Assembly: GCF_040361335.1 (NCBI RefSeq) | Contig: NZ_APNM01000001.1 | Coordinates: 62,001 to 126,000, forward strand | Length of the DNA: 64,000 nt | Direction: 5' to 3' | Source of the DNA: APNM01 sp040361335 | GTDB taxonomy: Bacteria; Pseudomonadota; Gammaproteobacteria; Nevskiales; Salinisphaeraceae | Part shown: in pieces, positions 35,632-44,924 of the stretch | Layout of the letters: every line of letters begins with the position of its first letter | Numbering within the stretch: the first letter of the stretch is position 1 | The notes under the pieces: generated by a model | Database searches by the model: none | Told to the model about the DNA's origin: nothing | Seen by the model: only the letters and a program-made list of their open reading frames with translations | Made by a program: the position numbers and the translations under genes

Positions 35632-36405
35632 GTGACCGCGCTGTTCCGCCGCATCCCCGCGAACCGCGCCGGCCGCGACTTCGCGGTGGGCGATATCCAC
35701 GGCCACTTCGAGCTGCTGGACCGTTTGCTGGACGGCGTCGGCTTCGATCCCGGCCGCGACCGGCTGTTCTCGGTCGGCGACCTGGTCGACCGCGGCCCGG
35801 ACTCGCCGCGCGCGGCCGAATTCCTCGACCGCGAGTGGTTCCACGCCCTGCGCGGCAATCACGAGCAGATGCTGCTCGACGCCGCCGCCGGCCACAATGA
35901 CGCCGTGGCCCTCTGGCGCATGAACGGCGGCGAGTGGTTCTTCGACCTCCCGGTGGATTTCCGCACCCATCTCCATCAACGCATCGCCCGTCTGCCGGTG
36001 GCGCTGGAGATCGAATGCGGCGGCGAGCGGATCGGCCTGGTGCACGGCGATCCCGGCGACGACGGCTGGGACGACCTGGTCGACCGCCTGACGGACCACG
36101 CCGACCCGCGACGGCGCGACCGCTGCGCGGACGCCGCGGTCTGGGGCCGCCGCAGTGCCTACACGGCGTTGCGTTTCCTGCGCACCGGCGGCGAAACCCC
36201 GCCGCCCGCGGTCGCCGGTATCGACCGGGTGCTGCTGGGGCATACGCCCATGCCCTGTCCGGCGGCGGCCGGCAACACCCGCTGGCTGGATACCGGCGCC
36301 GGCCACGGCCGGCCGCTCACGCTGACGGCGCTGGACGACGAGCGGCTGTGGCAGGCGGCGCCGGGTGTCGCGGGCATCCGGGAGGGCGGCTGGAACGAGC
36401 TATAG
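35632..36405 (+). CDS. PPP-family metallophosphatase (PrpA/PrpB-like)
   Basis: 257 residues from a GTG start. The metal-site motifs GDIHG, GDLVDRG and GNHE occur in order (residues about 19, 49 and 76), followed by later His residues in LVHGDP and LLGHTPMP. This is the pattern of bacterial serine/threonine or diadenosine-tetraphosphate-type phosphatases. It lacks a signal peptide. It is probably cotranscribed with tag, thirteen bases downstream. Exact substrate unknown. Confidence 0.88.
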   Translation: MTALFRRIPANRAGRDFAVGDIHGHFELLDRLLDGVGFDPGRDRLFSVGDLVDRGPDSPRAAEFLDREWFHALRGNHEQMLLDAAAGHNDAVALWRMNGGEWFFDLPVDFRTHLHQRIARLPVALEIECGGERIGLVHGDPGDDGWDDLVDRLTDHADPRRRDRCADAAVWGRRSAYTALRFLRTGGETPPPAVAGIDRVLLGHTPMPCPAAAGNTRWLDTGAGHGRPLTLTALDDERLWQAAPGVAGIREGGWNEL

Positions 36406-36423
36406 CGCCTGTTCACAGACCAT

Positions 36424-36453
36424 AAAAAAGGGCGCCACCGGTAGGTGGCGCCC
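36424..36453 (-). terminator. Rho-independent terminator of the TonB-receptor/lipoprotein operon
   Basis: A perfect ten-base stem GGGCGCCACC-GGTA-GGTGGCGCCC (36430-36453), followed on the minus strand by a T6 tract (36429-36424 read in reverse). It lies 29 bases after the lipoprotein stop and is oriented for that strand. For the convergent phosphatase it would act only as a weak hairpin. Confidence 0.85.
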
Positions 36454-36482
36454 CAAGTTGGAGTGGACTTGTCGGGTTTTTG

Positions 36483-38267
36483 TCAGCGGTTGCTGATGTG
36501 CACCGTCCAGCCGCGCCAGAACTCGGTGCCGGCCGCCGCGTCGGCCGGGTCGACCGCGCCATAGTAGGCGTCGGCCTCGGTCACGGAGCCGTTCAGGGCA
36601 GCGCTGGTGGTCACCTCGTAGGTGCTGCCGTCGACGCTCAGGCCGCTGTCCTCGGTGGCGTCGAAGGTCACGGCGCCGTCCGCGGAACCGTCACCGTTCT
36701 CGTCATAGCCGCCCGCGGCCCAGACCGGGAAGAGGTTGTCGCTGGCGTCGGCCTCGCCGGGATCGCCGCCCGCGGCGTCGTTGGTGCAGAAGAAGGCCAG
36801 ACCGAGGGCGTTCAGGTCTTCGTCCACCTCGTCACGGTTGAGGAAGCAGCCCAGGCCGTAGGCGACGGTGTCGGCGACCGTGGTCACGACGCCGCCGTCG
36901 GCGACGACCACGTGCTCGAAGTCGGCGCCGTAGCCCTCGCGCATCATCAGGCCGATGGACTCGTTGTCGCCGTCGCCCAGCATCAGCACGTTGGCCAGGA
37001 CCGGCCGGGTCACCGGCGTGCGGTCGAAGCCGTCGCCGTTGCCGTCGGCCTCGCTGGTGCGGTCGCCGACCTGGCTGCCCTGGCGGACGATGGCGTTCTT
37101 GATGACGCCCTGGTAGCCCAGGTCGATATCCAGGCCGTCGTCCGAGGCGGCGTTGATGATGACGTTGCTGACGTCGACCGTGCCGCCGAACCACTCGATG
37201 CCGTCGTCGTCCGAGCCGAAGATCTGCACGTTCTCGATGGTGGTGCCGTCGCCCACGCCCTCCAAGGTCAGGCCCTGCAGCTCGGCGTCGGGCCGGAAGC
37301 TGACGCCGGACTCGCCGATCAGGATGTAAGTGATGGAGCCGCTGCTGTCGTTCGGGTTGCCGCCACCGAAGTAGACGTTGGTCTGACCGGTGGGGGCCGC
37401 CTCGCTGAGCTGCTCGTTGGGCACGTCGTTGCTGCCGTCGCCGCCGTTGCCGGCGTCGGTGCCGTTGGTGGGGGCGAAGCCATCGACCACCAGGCCGCCC
37501 CAGTCGCCGCGACCGGTCAGGTCGGTGGGGTCGCCGGTGATGTTGGTGTTGGTCGCGTCTACGGCGGCCATGATCACCGGCTGGTCCGAGGTGCCGTTGA
37601 TGTTGATGGTCGAACCGCGGGTGACGCGAATCGAGGCGCGCTCGCCGGCCTGGGCGTAGATCTGGGTGCCGGCCTCGATATTCAGGGTCACATCTTCGGC
37701 GTCAGCTTCGGTCTGGTCGAGTGCACCGCCGTTGCCCACCAGTGCCGCGTTCAGCAGCAGGTAGACGTGGTCGTTGGTCAGGGTGTACGTGGTTGGACCG
37801 CCGTCTTCCCGGAAGTCGCTATCGATCACGCAGACCGGGAACTCCGGATTGGCGTCGCCGCCCTCGAAGAAGTCGCCGTCGTCGAACAGTACCACCGAGT
37901 TGATGGTGGCCGAGTCCGGGTCGATCGTTCCGGCGGGGCAGGTCGTCTGATCGGCCAGCGGGGTCTCCGGCGTGATGTCCGGGGAGCCGCCGCCGGTGGG
38001 GTCGATGTTGTCCAGCAGCGGGTGGATGTCCTCGTTCAGGAGGAAGCCGCCCAGGTCGAAGAAGTCGCCCGTGGCGGGGGTCGGATCGCCGCCGTTACCG
38101 CCGTCGCCGCCGTCGCCTCCATCGCCGCCGGTGTCGCCACCGGTGCCGCCTTCGACGATCACGTTGGTGTCGCCCTGGACGATATCGACGTCGTCGCCGC
38201 CGCAGCCCGCGACGATCAACAGTGCCGATGCGATCAGGGCCAGTAGCCCCGTACGTTGCATAGTCAT
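36483..38267 (-). CDS. Beta-helix lipoprotein paired with a TonB-dependent receptor
   Basis: 594 residues from ATG 38265-38267, chosen for its GGAGGGAGA site. The lipobox LLIVAGC is followed by a Gly/Asp-rich linker encoded by GCC/GTC repeats (38085-38160). The body repeats short beta strands (TLNIEAGTQIYAQ, GDWGGLVVDGFAP, LQGLTLEGVGDG, IENVQIFGSDDDGIEWFGG), the look of a right-handed parallel beta-helix. As it follows a large TonB receptor by 85 bases it may be a surface-exposed binding lipoprotein for the same substrate. No precise family or substrate is recognised. Confidence 0.72.
   Translation of the reverse strand: MTMQRTGLLALIASALLIVAGCGGDDVDIVQGDTNVIVEGGTGGDTGGDGGDGGDGGNGGDPTPATGDFFDLGGFLLNEDIHPLLDNIDPTGGGSPDITPETPLADQTTCPAGTIDPDSATINSVVLFDDGDFFEGGDANPEFPVCVIDSDFREDGGPTTYTLTNDHVYLLLNAALVGNGGALDQTEADAEDVTLNIEAGTQIYAQAGERASIRVTRGSTININGTSDQPVIMAAVDATNTNITGDPTDLTGRGDWGGLVVDGFAPTNGTDAGNGGDGSNDVPNEQLSEAAPTGQTNVYFGGGNPNDSSGSITYILIGESGVSFRPDAELQGLTLEGVGDGTTIENVQIFGSDDDGIEWFGGTVDVSNVIINAASDDGLDIDLGYQGVIKNAIVRQGSQVGDRTSEADGNGDGFDRTPVTRPVLANVLMLGDGDNESIGLMMREGYGADFEHVVVADGGVVTTVADTVAYGLGCFLNRDEVDEDLNALGLAFFCTNDAAGGDPGEADASDNLFPVWAAGGYDENGDGSADGAVTFDATEDSGLSVDGSTYEVTTSAALNGSVTEADAYYGAVDPADAAAGTEFWRGWTVHISNR
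38085..38160 (-). repeat. Gly/Asp codon repeat in the lipoprotein
   Basis: Tandem degenerate nine-base units (GGCGGCGAC-like on the coding strand) encode GGTGGDTGGDGGDGGDGG. This is a flexible spacer after the lipidated Cys. Such tracts can vary in length by slippage. Confidence 0.6.
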
Positions 38268-38352
38268 GGTGGTCTCCCTCCGGTAGGTCCAGATGCGGCC
38301 GGGTTTCACGAGCCGCGAAAGGTTGTGAGCAAGGTGAGTCATGGGTCGGTGA

Positions 38353-41300
38353 TCAGAAGAAGTTCCATTTCAGCGAGCCGCTGAAGCTGCGGCCGTAGGT
38401 GATCCGCCGCTGGAGCTGGCCGCCCTGGCGGTATTCCTCCTCCTCGTCCAGGAGGTTGCGGGCCTTGAGCTTGATCTGGCCGTCGCCGACGTACGGCAGC
38501 TTGCCGATGAAGGGGAGGTCCCCGCGGATGGTCCACGCGTAGGTCAGGTCGAGCAGCGTGGACGGCTCCTGGAAGATGTCCGGCAGGCCCTCGGTGCCGG
38601 CCCGGTCCAGGCGCTTGCCGATGCGGTTGACCACCAGCGTGACGTCGTGGATGGGGCCGTCGTAGCCGAGCTGCAGATTGATCACGTCGTCGGCCTGGCC
38701 GGTGAGCGGACGCACCTGGTTGGTGGCCGCGCCGCCGTTACCGCCGATGTCGACCTCCGAATCGGTGAAGGCGATGTTGCCCTGCAGGTACATCTGCGCC
38801 AGCCAGGTCCAGCCCGACGGCGCGAGTCCCAGCTCCGACAGCCGGTCCAGGCCCATCCGGCCGCCCAGCTCGATGCCTTCGATCTCGGCGCTCTCGCCGT
38901 TGACGAAGGTGGTCTGCGAACGACCGCCGCCGACGGGCCGGAACTGCTCCTCGATGGTGTTGGTGAGGTCCTTGTAGAAGACGCCGAAGGTCAGCGCCTC
39001 CATCGAGGACGGGTACCATTCCCAGCGCAGGTCGTAGCTCTTGATCTCGGTCGGCGCCAGGGCCGGGTTGCCGCTGAAGGCCTCGCCCGTGTCCGGGTTG
39101 AAGAAGGTCGTGTCCGACAGCTCCACCAGGCGCGGGTAGGACACGGTCTCGCCGAAGGCGGCGCGGACCTGCATGTCCGGGGTCACGAAGGCGGTGACCG
39201 CGAGCGACGGCAGGGTGAACGTCTCGTCGAAGCCGCCCACCGAGCCGTTGTCCGTTTCGACCTCGTAGTCGGCATTGGTGCGCCGCAGGCCGGCGACCAC
39301 CTGGAGCAGCTCGCGGTAGCGCACGTCCGCGCTCAGGTAGAGACCGTCGGTGGTGGCCTCGCCCCGGTAACCGTCGGTGCCCAGCGTGGTCTCCGAGAAG
39401 TCGACGGTGTCGCCGATGGTCTGGTCGTTGATGATCCGCTCGATCATCGGTTCGCTCAGGTCGGCGCCGCCCAGCGGCTGGAACTGGAACCGGCGGGTCT
39501 CCGACTCGCGCTCACGGTCGTCGTAGTCGAGGCCGGCCTTGAGTTCGGTGGTGAAACGCTCGGCGCCCGGCAGGAAGGGCACCGTCAGGTCCATCGCCAG
39601 GCTGTCGGCGTCCTCGTCGGTCTCGTTGAACTGGCGCTCCAGGGCGTCGTCGGCGTAGAAGATGAACGGGTTGTCCGTGCCGAAGGCCCGTTCGTAGCTC
39701 CAGTCCCGCCGGTCCGGACGGTCGCGCTCGGCGTCGGCGGTCTGGGCGCGCCAGTCGAACTGCGCGATGCCGAAGTCGTGCTCGCCGATGAGCTGCGTCA
39801 GCAGCATCTCGCGGCGCTGGAATTCCAGCAGGTAGCGGCGCTCGTCGCGGCCGTCGCTGGTCAGGTCGTAGCCCTGGGAGATTTGGGTGCGGTCCTGGCT
39901 GTCGCGGATGAAGAAGGTGTTGCTCTGAAGCGAGTGGTTGTCCCAGGTGCCGCTCAGGCCCAGCAGGCTGCTGATCTGCACGTTGCGGTCGGTGCGGTTC
40001 TCCACGAACTCGGCGCGCGGTTGCAGATCGGTGGTGGCGTAGGTGATGTCCCTCTCGCGCTCGCGCCGCCATTCGTGGTCGTAGGCGCCCGAGAGCACGA
40101 ATCCGTAGGTGCCGAAGTCGGTGGCGAAGGAGCGGCCGCCGATGGCCTCGAAGCCGATGTCCGGCGGCAGGTCTTCCTCTTCCTCGACCATGAACAGGTC
40201 GTTGAAGCTGCGGCCCACGTCGTCCTGTTCGTCCTGGGACAGCCTGTTCAGGGCATCCCGGGAGGGCGGCACTTCGCCGGGCAGCTCGCGGTCGCCGCTG
40301 TCCTGGCCGAGGTAGTCCTCGTCGCTGCCGTCGTAGGTCAGGCCGTCCTTGAAGGTGCTGAAGTCGTTGCCGCCGGTGCTGACCTGCAATTCCAGGAACG
40401 GCTCGTCCGGCACGCTGCGGGTGTTGAGACTCACCAGACCGGCGCCGAAGTTGCCCGGCTGATCGGCCGCGTAGCTTTTCTGGACCTGGATGTTGGCCAG
40501 CAGGCCGGCCGGGAACAGGTCCAGCGGCACCGCCTGGATGATGGGGTCCGGGCTGGGCAGCGGCAGGCCGTTGAACTGGGTCAGGGTGTAGCGGAACGGC
40601 TGGCCGCGCACGACCACATACTTATCATCCTCGATCACCAGGCCGGAGACGCGCTGCAGGGCCTCGGCGGCGTCGCTGTCGCCGGTGCGCGAAATCTGCT
40701 CGGCGCCGATCACGCTGACCACCTGCGGGCTGTCCTGCTGCAGGCTGATCTCGGAGGCGATGCTGCCCTCGACGTAGTCGGCGGTGACCACGTAGTCGGC
40801 CAGTTCCACGCCGCCGGCGCCGAGCGAGAGGTTCGCGGCCACGCTCTTGCCCGGGATCACCCGCAGGTTCTCGACGGTCTGGGTGGCATAGCGCGGGTGG
40901 CTGACTTCGATCGCGTAGTTGCCGGGGGGCAGCTCGATCTGGAACAGGCCGTTCTCGTCGGTGCGCACGGCGCGCCCGCGCGCCGGCACCGAGACCCGGG
41001 CGTCGGCGACCGGCTTGCCGTCGGCGGCCGTGATCGTGCCCTCGAGCAGGCCCGGATCACGGCTGGCCTCGCCCTCGCTCTGCGCCAGGACGGGCTGGGT
41101 GCCGGAACTCTCGATGCTGATCTCGGGCTCGTCGCCCTCGCGCAGGCCGACCACGACCTGCACGCGCTCGCCCTCGGCGGTGAGCAGGTCGAGATCGAGG
41201 ATCTCCTTGCCGTCCCGGACCAGGACCACGTCGTGGCGCCCGGCCGTGAGGTTTGTCACCAGGCCGCCGTCGTCCCCGGTGCGGCTGACGACCGTGCCGT

Positions 41301-41493
41301 CCACCCGCAGGGCCGCGCCCTTCACCGGCATATCGCCGTCGAAGACGAAAAAGATCACCTCGCCGGTGCCGGCGTTCCCGCCCGTCTGCGCGTTCGCCGG
41401 GGCGAATGCCAGTGCCGTCAGGCAGGCGATGAGGGCGATTGCGGTTGTAAGAAAAAGTGACTTATAAGGGTGGTATTGTCGAGAACGCGCCAT
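38353..41493 (-). CDS. Large TonB-dependent receptor with N-terminal carboxypeptidase-regulatory domains
   Basis: 1046 residues from ATG 41491-41493 with AAGGAG upstream. After the signal peptide (ALAFAPANAQ) come two Ig-like regulatory repeats: residues about 40-110 (PVKGAALRVDGTVVSRTGDDG) and 145-220 (LLEGTITAADGKPVADARVSV). Next is a plug with EALQRVSGLVIEDDKYVVVRG, and finally the barrel ending in the usual aromatic KWNFF. Such receptors import large or scarce substrates with energy from TonB. It is divergent from its own TonB motor operon. Substrate unknown; no siderophore genes are near. Confidence 0.9.
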   Translation of the reverse strand: MARSRQYHPYKSLFLTTAIALIACLTALAFAPANAQTGGNAGTGEVIFFVFDGDMPVKGAALRVDGTVVSRTGDDGGLVTNLTAGRHDVVLVRDGKEILDLDLLTAEGERVQVVVGLREGDEPEISIESSGTQPVLAQSEGEASRDPGLLEGTITAADGKPVADARVSVPARGRAVRTDENGLFQIELPPGNYAIEVSHPRYATQTVENLRVIPGKSVAANLSLGAGGVELADYVVTADYVEGSIASEISLQQDSPQVVSVIGAEQISRTGDSDAAEALQRVSGLVIEDDKYVVVRGQPFRYTLTQFNGLPLPSPDPIIQAVPLDLFPAGLLANIQVQKSYAADQPGNFGAGLVSLNTRSVPDEPFLELQVSTGGNDFSTFKDGLTYDGSDEDYLGQDSGDRELPGEVPPSRDALNRLSQDEQDDVGRSFNDLFMVEEEEDLPPDIGFEAIGGRSFATDFGTYGFVLSGAYDHEWRRERERDITYATTDLQPRAEFVENRTDRNVQISSLLGLSGTWDNHSLQSNTFFIRDSQDRTQISQGYDLTSDGRDERRYLLEFQRREMLLTQLIGEHDFGIAQFDWRAQTADAERDRPDRRDWSYERAFGTDNPFIFYADDALERQFNETDEDADSLAMDLTVPFLPGAERFTTELKAGLDYDDRERESETRRFQFQPLGGADLSEPMIERIINDQTIGDTVDFSETTLGTDGYRGEATTDGLYLSADVRYRELLQVVAGLRRTNADYEVETDNGSVGGFDETFTLPSLAVTAFVTPDMQVRAAFGETVSYPRLVELSDTTFFNPDTGEAFSGNPALAPTEIKSYDLRWEWYPSSMEALTFGVFYKDLTNTIEEQFRPVGGGRSQTTFVNGESAEIEGIELGGRMGLDRLSELGLAPSGWTWLAQMYLQGNIAFTDSEVDIGGNGGAATNQVRPLTGQADDVINLQLGYDGPIHDVTLVVNRIGKRLDRAGTEGLPDIFQEPSTLLDLTYAWTIRGDLPFIGKLPYVGDGQIKLKARNLLDEEEEYRQGGQLQRRITYGRSFSGSLKWNFF

Positions 41494-41800
41494 TTCGTCT
41501 CCTTGCATCTCCCTGGGTCCCGACGGCGCGCCCCGAGCAGGCGCGTCCGAGCCTCGCTCGCATCAACAAACGATGCGGATACCCGGCCTACCCTGGGCCC
41601 GGACTCTTTCAATTCCGTGTCAGAAATAAGTCGATTCGGTTAAGGCGGGCGTAATCGTTCTGTCATTTTTCTGCCGCATCCTCGCCGGAACACGAAAAGT
41701 TCGTGGATCGAGACATTCACGGCGTCGGCGCGGGACGGTTCATGAGCGGTCCCGCCGCCCGCGCCGGGGGCGCTCGAGCAATCAAATCCGAGACGGGAGC
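41494..41800. promoter_or_regulatory. Divergent control region with Pho-box-like sequence
   Basis: The 307-base gap between the receptor and the DUF3450 gene holds no gene. At 41660-41677, CTGTCATTTTTCTGCCGC has a perfect first Pho half-site (CTGTCAT) and the correct four-base spacer before CTG; 14 of 18 positions agree with the PhoB consensus. It may put both operons under phosphate control. Confidence 0.5.
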
Positions 41801-42589
41801 ATGCAAGTGCCGCGCAAGACACCCTTCAAGTCGCTGCGCCCGCTGCCCGCGCTTTTTTTACTTTTCTGCACGGCAGGAACGGCGTGGGCGCAGGGGGATT
41901 CGCTGTCGGAGGCGAGGCAGACGCAAAGCGACATCGATCGGGCCGGGCGCCTGTCCCAGGAACGTATCGACGAGCTCTCCGAGGAGGCCAGGCAAATGCT
42001 GGCCGAATATCGCAGCGCCAGGGATCGGGCCGCCGGCCTGGAGCGGTACAACGAGCAGCTCGCGGCGATGGTCGCGTCGCAGGACGAGGAGATCGCCTCC
42101 CTGGGCGAGCAGCTCGCCAACATCGACACGACGCAGCAGGAATTCGTCCCGCTGATGCAGGAGATGGTGGCCACGCTGGACGAGTTCGTGAAACGCGACA
42201 CGCCCTTCCTGCCCGAGGAACGCCGGCAGCGGGTCCAAGACCTCAAGGCGATGATGGATCGCGCCGACGTCACTACCGCCGAGAAATTCCGCAAGGTGAT
42301 GGCGGCCTACCAGACCGAGATGGAGTACGGCCGCACCATCGAAACCTACCGGGACGAACTCGAGATCGACGGCGAGGCGCGCACCGTGCGCCTGCTCCGT
42401 GTCGGCCGCGTCGCGTTGCTCTACCAGACCCTGGACGGCCGGGCCACCGGCCGCTGGAGCCCCGAGGCCGGCCAGTGGCAGCGCGTGGACGACTACCGCA
42501 GCGCGGTGGAGAAGGGGTTGAGCATCGCCTCCGAGCAGGCGCCCCCCGATCTGCTGCGTTTGCCCGTGACCGCGCCGGAGGACAAGTGA
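41801..42589 (+). CDS. DUF3450 periplasmic protein of the TonB2-type system
   Basis: 262 residues, signal peptide ending AGTAWA-Q, then a long coiled coil (about 35-110) and the DUF3450 core (LPEERRQRVQDLKAMMDRAD, RKVMAAYQTEMEYGRTIE). These proteins are found at the head of TonB2 operons with TtpC, and likely brace the motor across the periplasm. The stop overlaps the next gene's start (TGATG). Confidence 0.9.
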   Translation: MQVPRKTPFKSLRPLPALFLLFCTAGTAWAQGDSLSEARQTQSDIDRAGRLSQERIDELSEEARQMLAEYRSARDRAAGLERYNEQLAAMVASQDEEIASLGEQLANIDTTQQEFVPLMQEMVATLDEFVKRDTPFLPEERRQRVQDLKAMMDRADVTTAEKFRKVMAAYQTEMEYGRTIETYRDELEIDGEARTVRLLRVGRVALLYQTLDGRATGRWSPEAGQWQRVDDYRSAVEKGLSIASEQAPPDLLRLPVTAPEDK

Positions 42590-43986
42590 TGCCCCTGAAC
42601 CGACCCCATCGCATGCTGGCCGCCGCGCTGGCCCCGGCGGTCGCCGCCGGGCTCGCCCTCGCCCTCGGCATGGCCGCGGGCACCGCGCAGGCCCAGACCA
42701 AGAGCGTCGACCAGTTACTGGAGAGCGTGCGCGCCGCCAAGCAGGCGGAGGCCGAGCGCAACCGCCGGCGCGAGGCCCGCTTCGTCGACAAGGTCGAGGA
42801 GCGCGAGGCCATGCTGAACGAGGCCCGCGAACGCCTGGCACAGGCCGAGGCCCGCCGCGAGAACCTGCAGGCACGGTTCGACGCCAACGAGGCGCGCCTG
42901 ACCGAGCTGAACACCGAGCTGCGGCAACGCGCCGGCGACTTCGGCGAGGTCTTCGGCGTGGTGCGCCAGGTCGCGGGCGACGCCCGCTCGACCGTGCGTG
43001 CCTCCCTGACCAGCGCTCAGCACGACGGCCGTGCCGAGTTCCTCGACACCCTCGCGGAGAGCAAGAAGCTGCCCTCGATCGGCGAGGTCGAGCGGCTGTG
43101 GACCACGATGCTCGGCGAGATGGTGGCCTCCGGCAAGATCACCCGCTTCGACACCGAGATCGTGCTCCCGGACGGCGACAGCGAGCCGGCCGAGGTGGTG
43201 CGCGTGGGCGCCTTCAACGCCAGCGCGGGCGAACGTTTCCTGCAATACACCCCGGAAACGGGGCGCCTCTCGGTGCTGCCGCGCCAGCCGGGCGGCCGCT
43301 GGCAGTCGCTGGCGGAGAACCTGGCGCAGGCCGGGCCCGGCAGCGGGGCCGTGGCGGCGCCGATCGATCCCTCGCGCGGCGCCATCCTCGGTCTGCTGAT
43401 CCAGAAGCCGAACCTGCTGGAGCGCGTCCAGCAGGGCAAGGTCGTGGGCTATATCGTGCTGGCCATCGGCCTGATCGGCCTGCTGATCGCGCTCGAGCGC
43501 TTCGTGGTGCTTACCCGCACGGAGGGGCGTATGCGGCGTCAGCGCAAGAGCCCGGACGAGCCGCGTGACGACAACCCGCTGGGACGCGTGCTCAAGGCCT
43601 ACCACGCGAACAGGGAGGCCGATGTCGAGACCCTGCAGCTGAAGCTGGACGAGGCGATCATGCAGGACGCGCCGGCGCTGGAACGCGGCCTGTCCACGGT
43701 CAAGATCCTCGCCTCGGTGGCGCCGCTGCTGGGGCTGCTGGGCACGGTGGTGGGCATGATCGCGACCTTCCAGGCGATCACCCTGTTCGGCACCGGCGAT
43801 CCCAAGCTGATGGCGGGCGGCATCTCCCAGGCCCTGGTTACGACCGTGCTGGGTCTGGTGGTGGCGGTGCCGCTGATCCTGGCGCACAGCGTGCTCAGCG
43901 GACGCAGCCGCAAGCTGATCCAGATGCTGGAGCGTCAGAGCAGCGGCATCGTGGCCGAGCACGCGGAGGCCGCCGGCCGTGCTTGA
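42589..43986 (+). CDS. TtpC-type ExbB/TolQ proton channel with long periplasmic N-domain
   Basis: 465 residues from ATG 42589. A signal peptide (AAGTAQAQ) is followed by an alpha-helical coiled-coil domain (about 40-110) and a beta-rich part. The MotA/TolQ/ExbB channel occupies the last 180 residues: GYIVLAIGLIGLLIALERF, then LASVAPLLGLLGTVVGMIATF. In Vibrio, TtpC is needed for the TonB2 system, and this protein has the same layout. It overlaps the following exbB by eight bases. Confidence 0.88.
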   Translation: MPLNRPHRMLAAALAPAVAAGLALALGMAAGTAQAQTKSVDQLLESVRAAKQAEAERNRRREARFVDKVEEREAMLNEARERLAQAEARRENLQARFDANEARLTELNTELRQRAGDFGEVFGVVRQVAGDARSTVRASLTSAQHDGRAEFLDTLAESKKLPSIGEVERLWTTMLGEMVASGKITRFDTEIVLPDGDSEPAEVVRVGAFNASAGERFLQYTPETGRLSVLPRQPGGRWQSLAENLAQAGPGSGAVAAPIDPSRGAILGLLIQKPNLLERVQQGKVVGYIVLAIGLIGLLIALERFVVLTRTEGRMRRQRKSPDEPRDDNPLGRVLKAYHANREADVETLQLKLDEAIMQDAPALERGLSTVKILASVAPLLGLLGTVVGMIATFQAITLFGTGDPKLMAGGISQALVTTVLGLVVAVPLILAHSVLSGRSRKLIQMLERQSSGIVAEHAEAAGRA

Positions 43987-44503
43987 ACTCTATGCCCGGA
44001 TGCAGGATTTCATGAACGAGGGCGGGGAGGTCCTGTGGCTGATCCTCGCCCTCACGATCCTGCTCTGGACCCTGATCTGCGAGCGCTACTGGTACCAGTT
44101 GCGCCGGCATCCGCAGCGCCTGGCCGCCACCCTCGCCGCGTGGAACGAGCGCCGCGACAAGAACTCCTGGTACGCGCACGCCATCCGGGAGGCCTGGCTG
44201 GCGGAGCTGGAACTGCAGCTCAACCGCTTCGTCGGCCTGCTCAAGACCGTGGTCGCGGTGCTGCCGCTGGTGGGGCTGCTGGGCACGGTCACCGGGATGA
44301 TCCAGGTGTTCGACGTGCTCGCGGTGACCGGCACGGGCAACCCCCGGGCCATGGCCAGCGGCGTGTCCGCGGCCACCTACCCGACCATGGCGGGCATGGT
44401 CGCGGCCCTGTCCGGGCTGTACTTCGCCGCCCGCATCGAGCGCCGGGCCCAGGCCCAGGCGCGGATCGCGGCCGACCGCATTTCGTTTCTGGATGAAGAG
44501 TAG
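43979..44503 (+). CDS. exbB: ExbB biopolymer transport protein
   Basis: 174 residues from a GTG start overlapping the previous gene. Three membrane helices: LWLILALTILLWTLICERYW, then VVAVLPLVGLLGTVTGMIQVF and TMAGMVAALSGLYFA. This is the ordinary ExbB/TolQ core. With ExbD it forms the proton channel that energises TonB. Confidence 0.92.
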   Translation: MLELYARMQDFMNEGGEVLWLILALTILLWTLICERYWYQLRRHPQRLAATLAAWNERRDKNSWYAHAIREAWLAELELQLNRFVGLLKTVVAVLPLVGLLGTVTGMIQVFDVLAVTGTGNPRAMASGVSAATYPTMAGMVAALSGLYFAARIERRAQAQARIAADRISFLDEE

Positions 44504-44506
44504 GCC

Positions 44507-44917
44507 ATGCGCAGTCGCTACACCCAGCAGAATCCCGAGGAGTCCGGCATCGACATGACCCCGATGCTCGACATCGTGTTCATCATGTTGATCTTCTTCA
44601 TCGTCACCACGTCCTTCGTCAAGGAGACGGGCATCGACGTGATGCGGCCGACGGCGGAGACCGCCGAGCGCAAGGAGAACGCCAACATCCTGATCGGCAT
44701 CCGCGACAACGGCGAGGTCTGGATCGACAAGCAGCGGGTGGAGCCGGACGCGATCCGCGCCAACGTCGAGCGCCTGCTGGCGGAAAACCCCGAGGGCAAC
44801 GTGATCGTGCTCGCCGACAAGGACGCCAAGACCGGCATCCTGGTCAAGGCCATGGACCAGGCGCGCGCCGCCGGCGCCGACAACGTCTCGATCGCCGCCG
44901 AGGACCGGCAGAGGTAG
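44507..44917 (+). CDS. exbD: ExbD biopolymer transport protein
   Basis: 136 residues. Single N-terminal helix DMTPMLDIVFIMLIFFIVTT holding the conserved membrane Asp needed for proton movement; the rest is the periplasmic ExbD fold with VIVLADKDAKTGILVKAMD. It follows exbB by three bases. Confidence 0.93.
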   Translation: MRSRYTQQNPEESGIDMTPMLDIVFIMLIFFIVTTSFVKETGIDVMRPTAETAERKENANILIGIRDNGEVWIDKQRVEPDAIRANVERLLAENPEGNVIVLADKDAKTGILVKAMDQARAAGADNVSIAAEDRQR

Positions 44918-44924
44918 CCCGCGA

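Noticed and set aside
36480..38246. Plus-strand open frame opposite the beta-helix lipoprotein
   Set aside because: The minus-strand reading has a signal peptide, lipobox, ribosome site and terminator; this one is Val/Gly/Asp-rich noise.
38647..41460. Plus-strand open frame opposite the TonB receptor
   Set aside because: Pure mirror of a receptor with plug, barrel and signal peptide on the minus strand.
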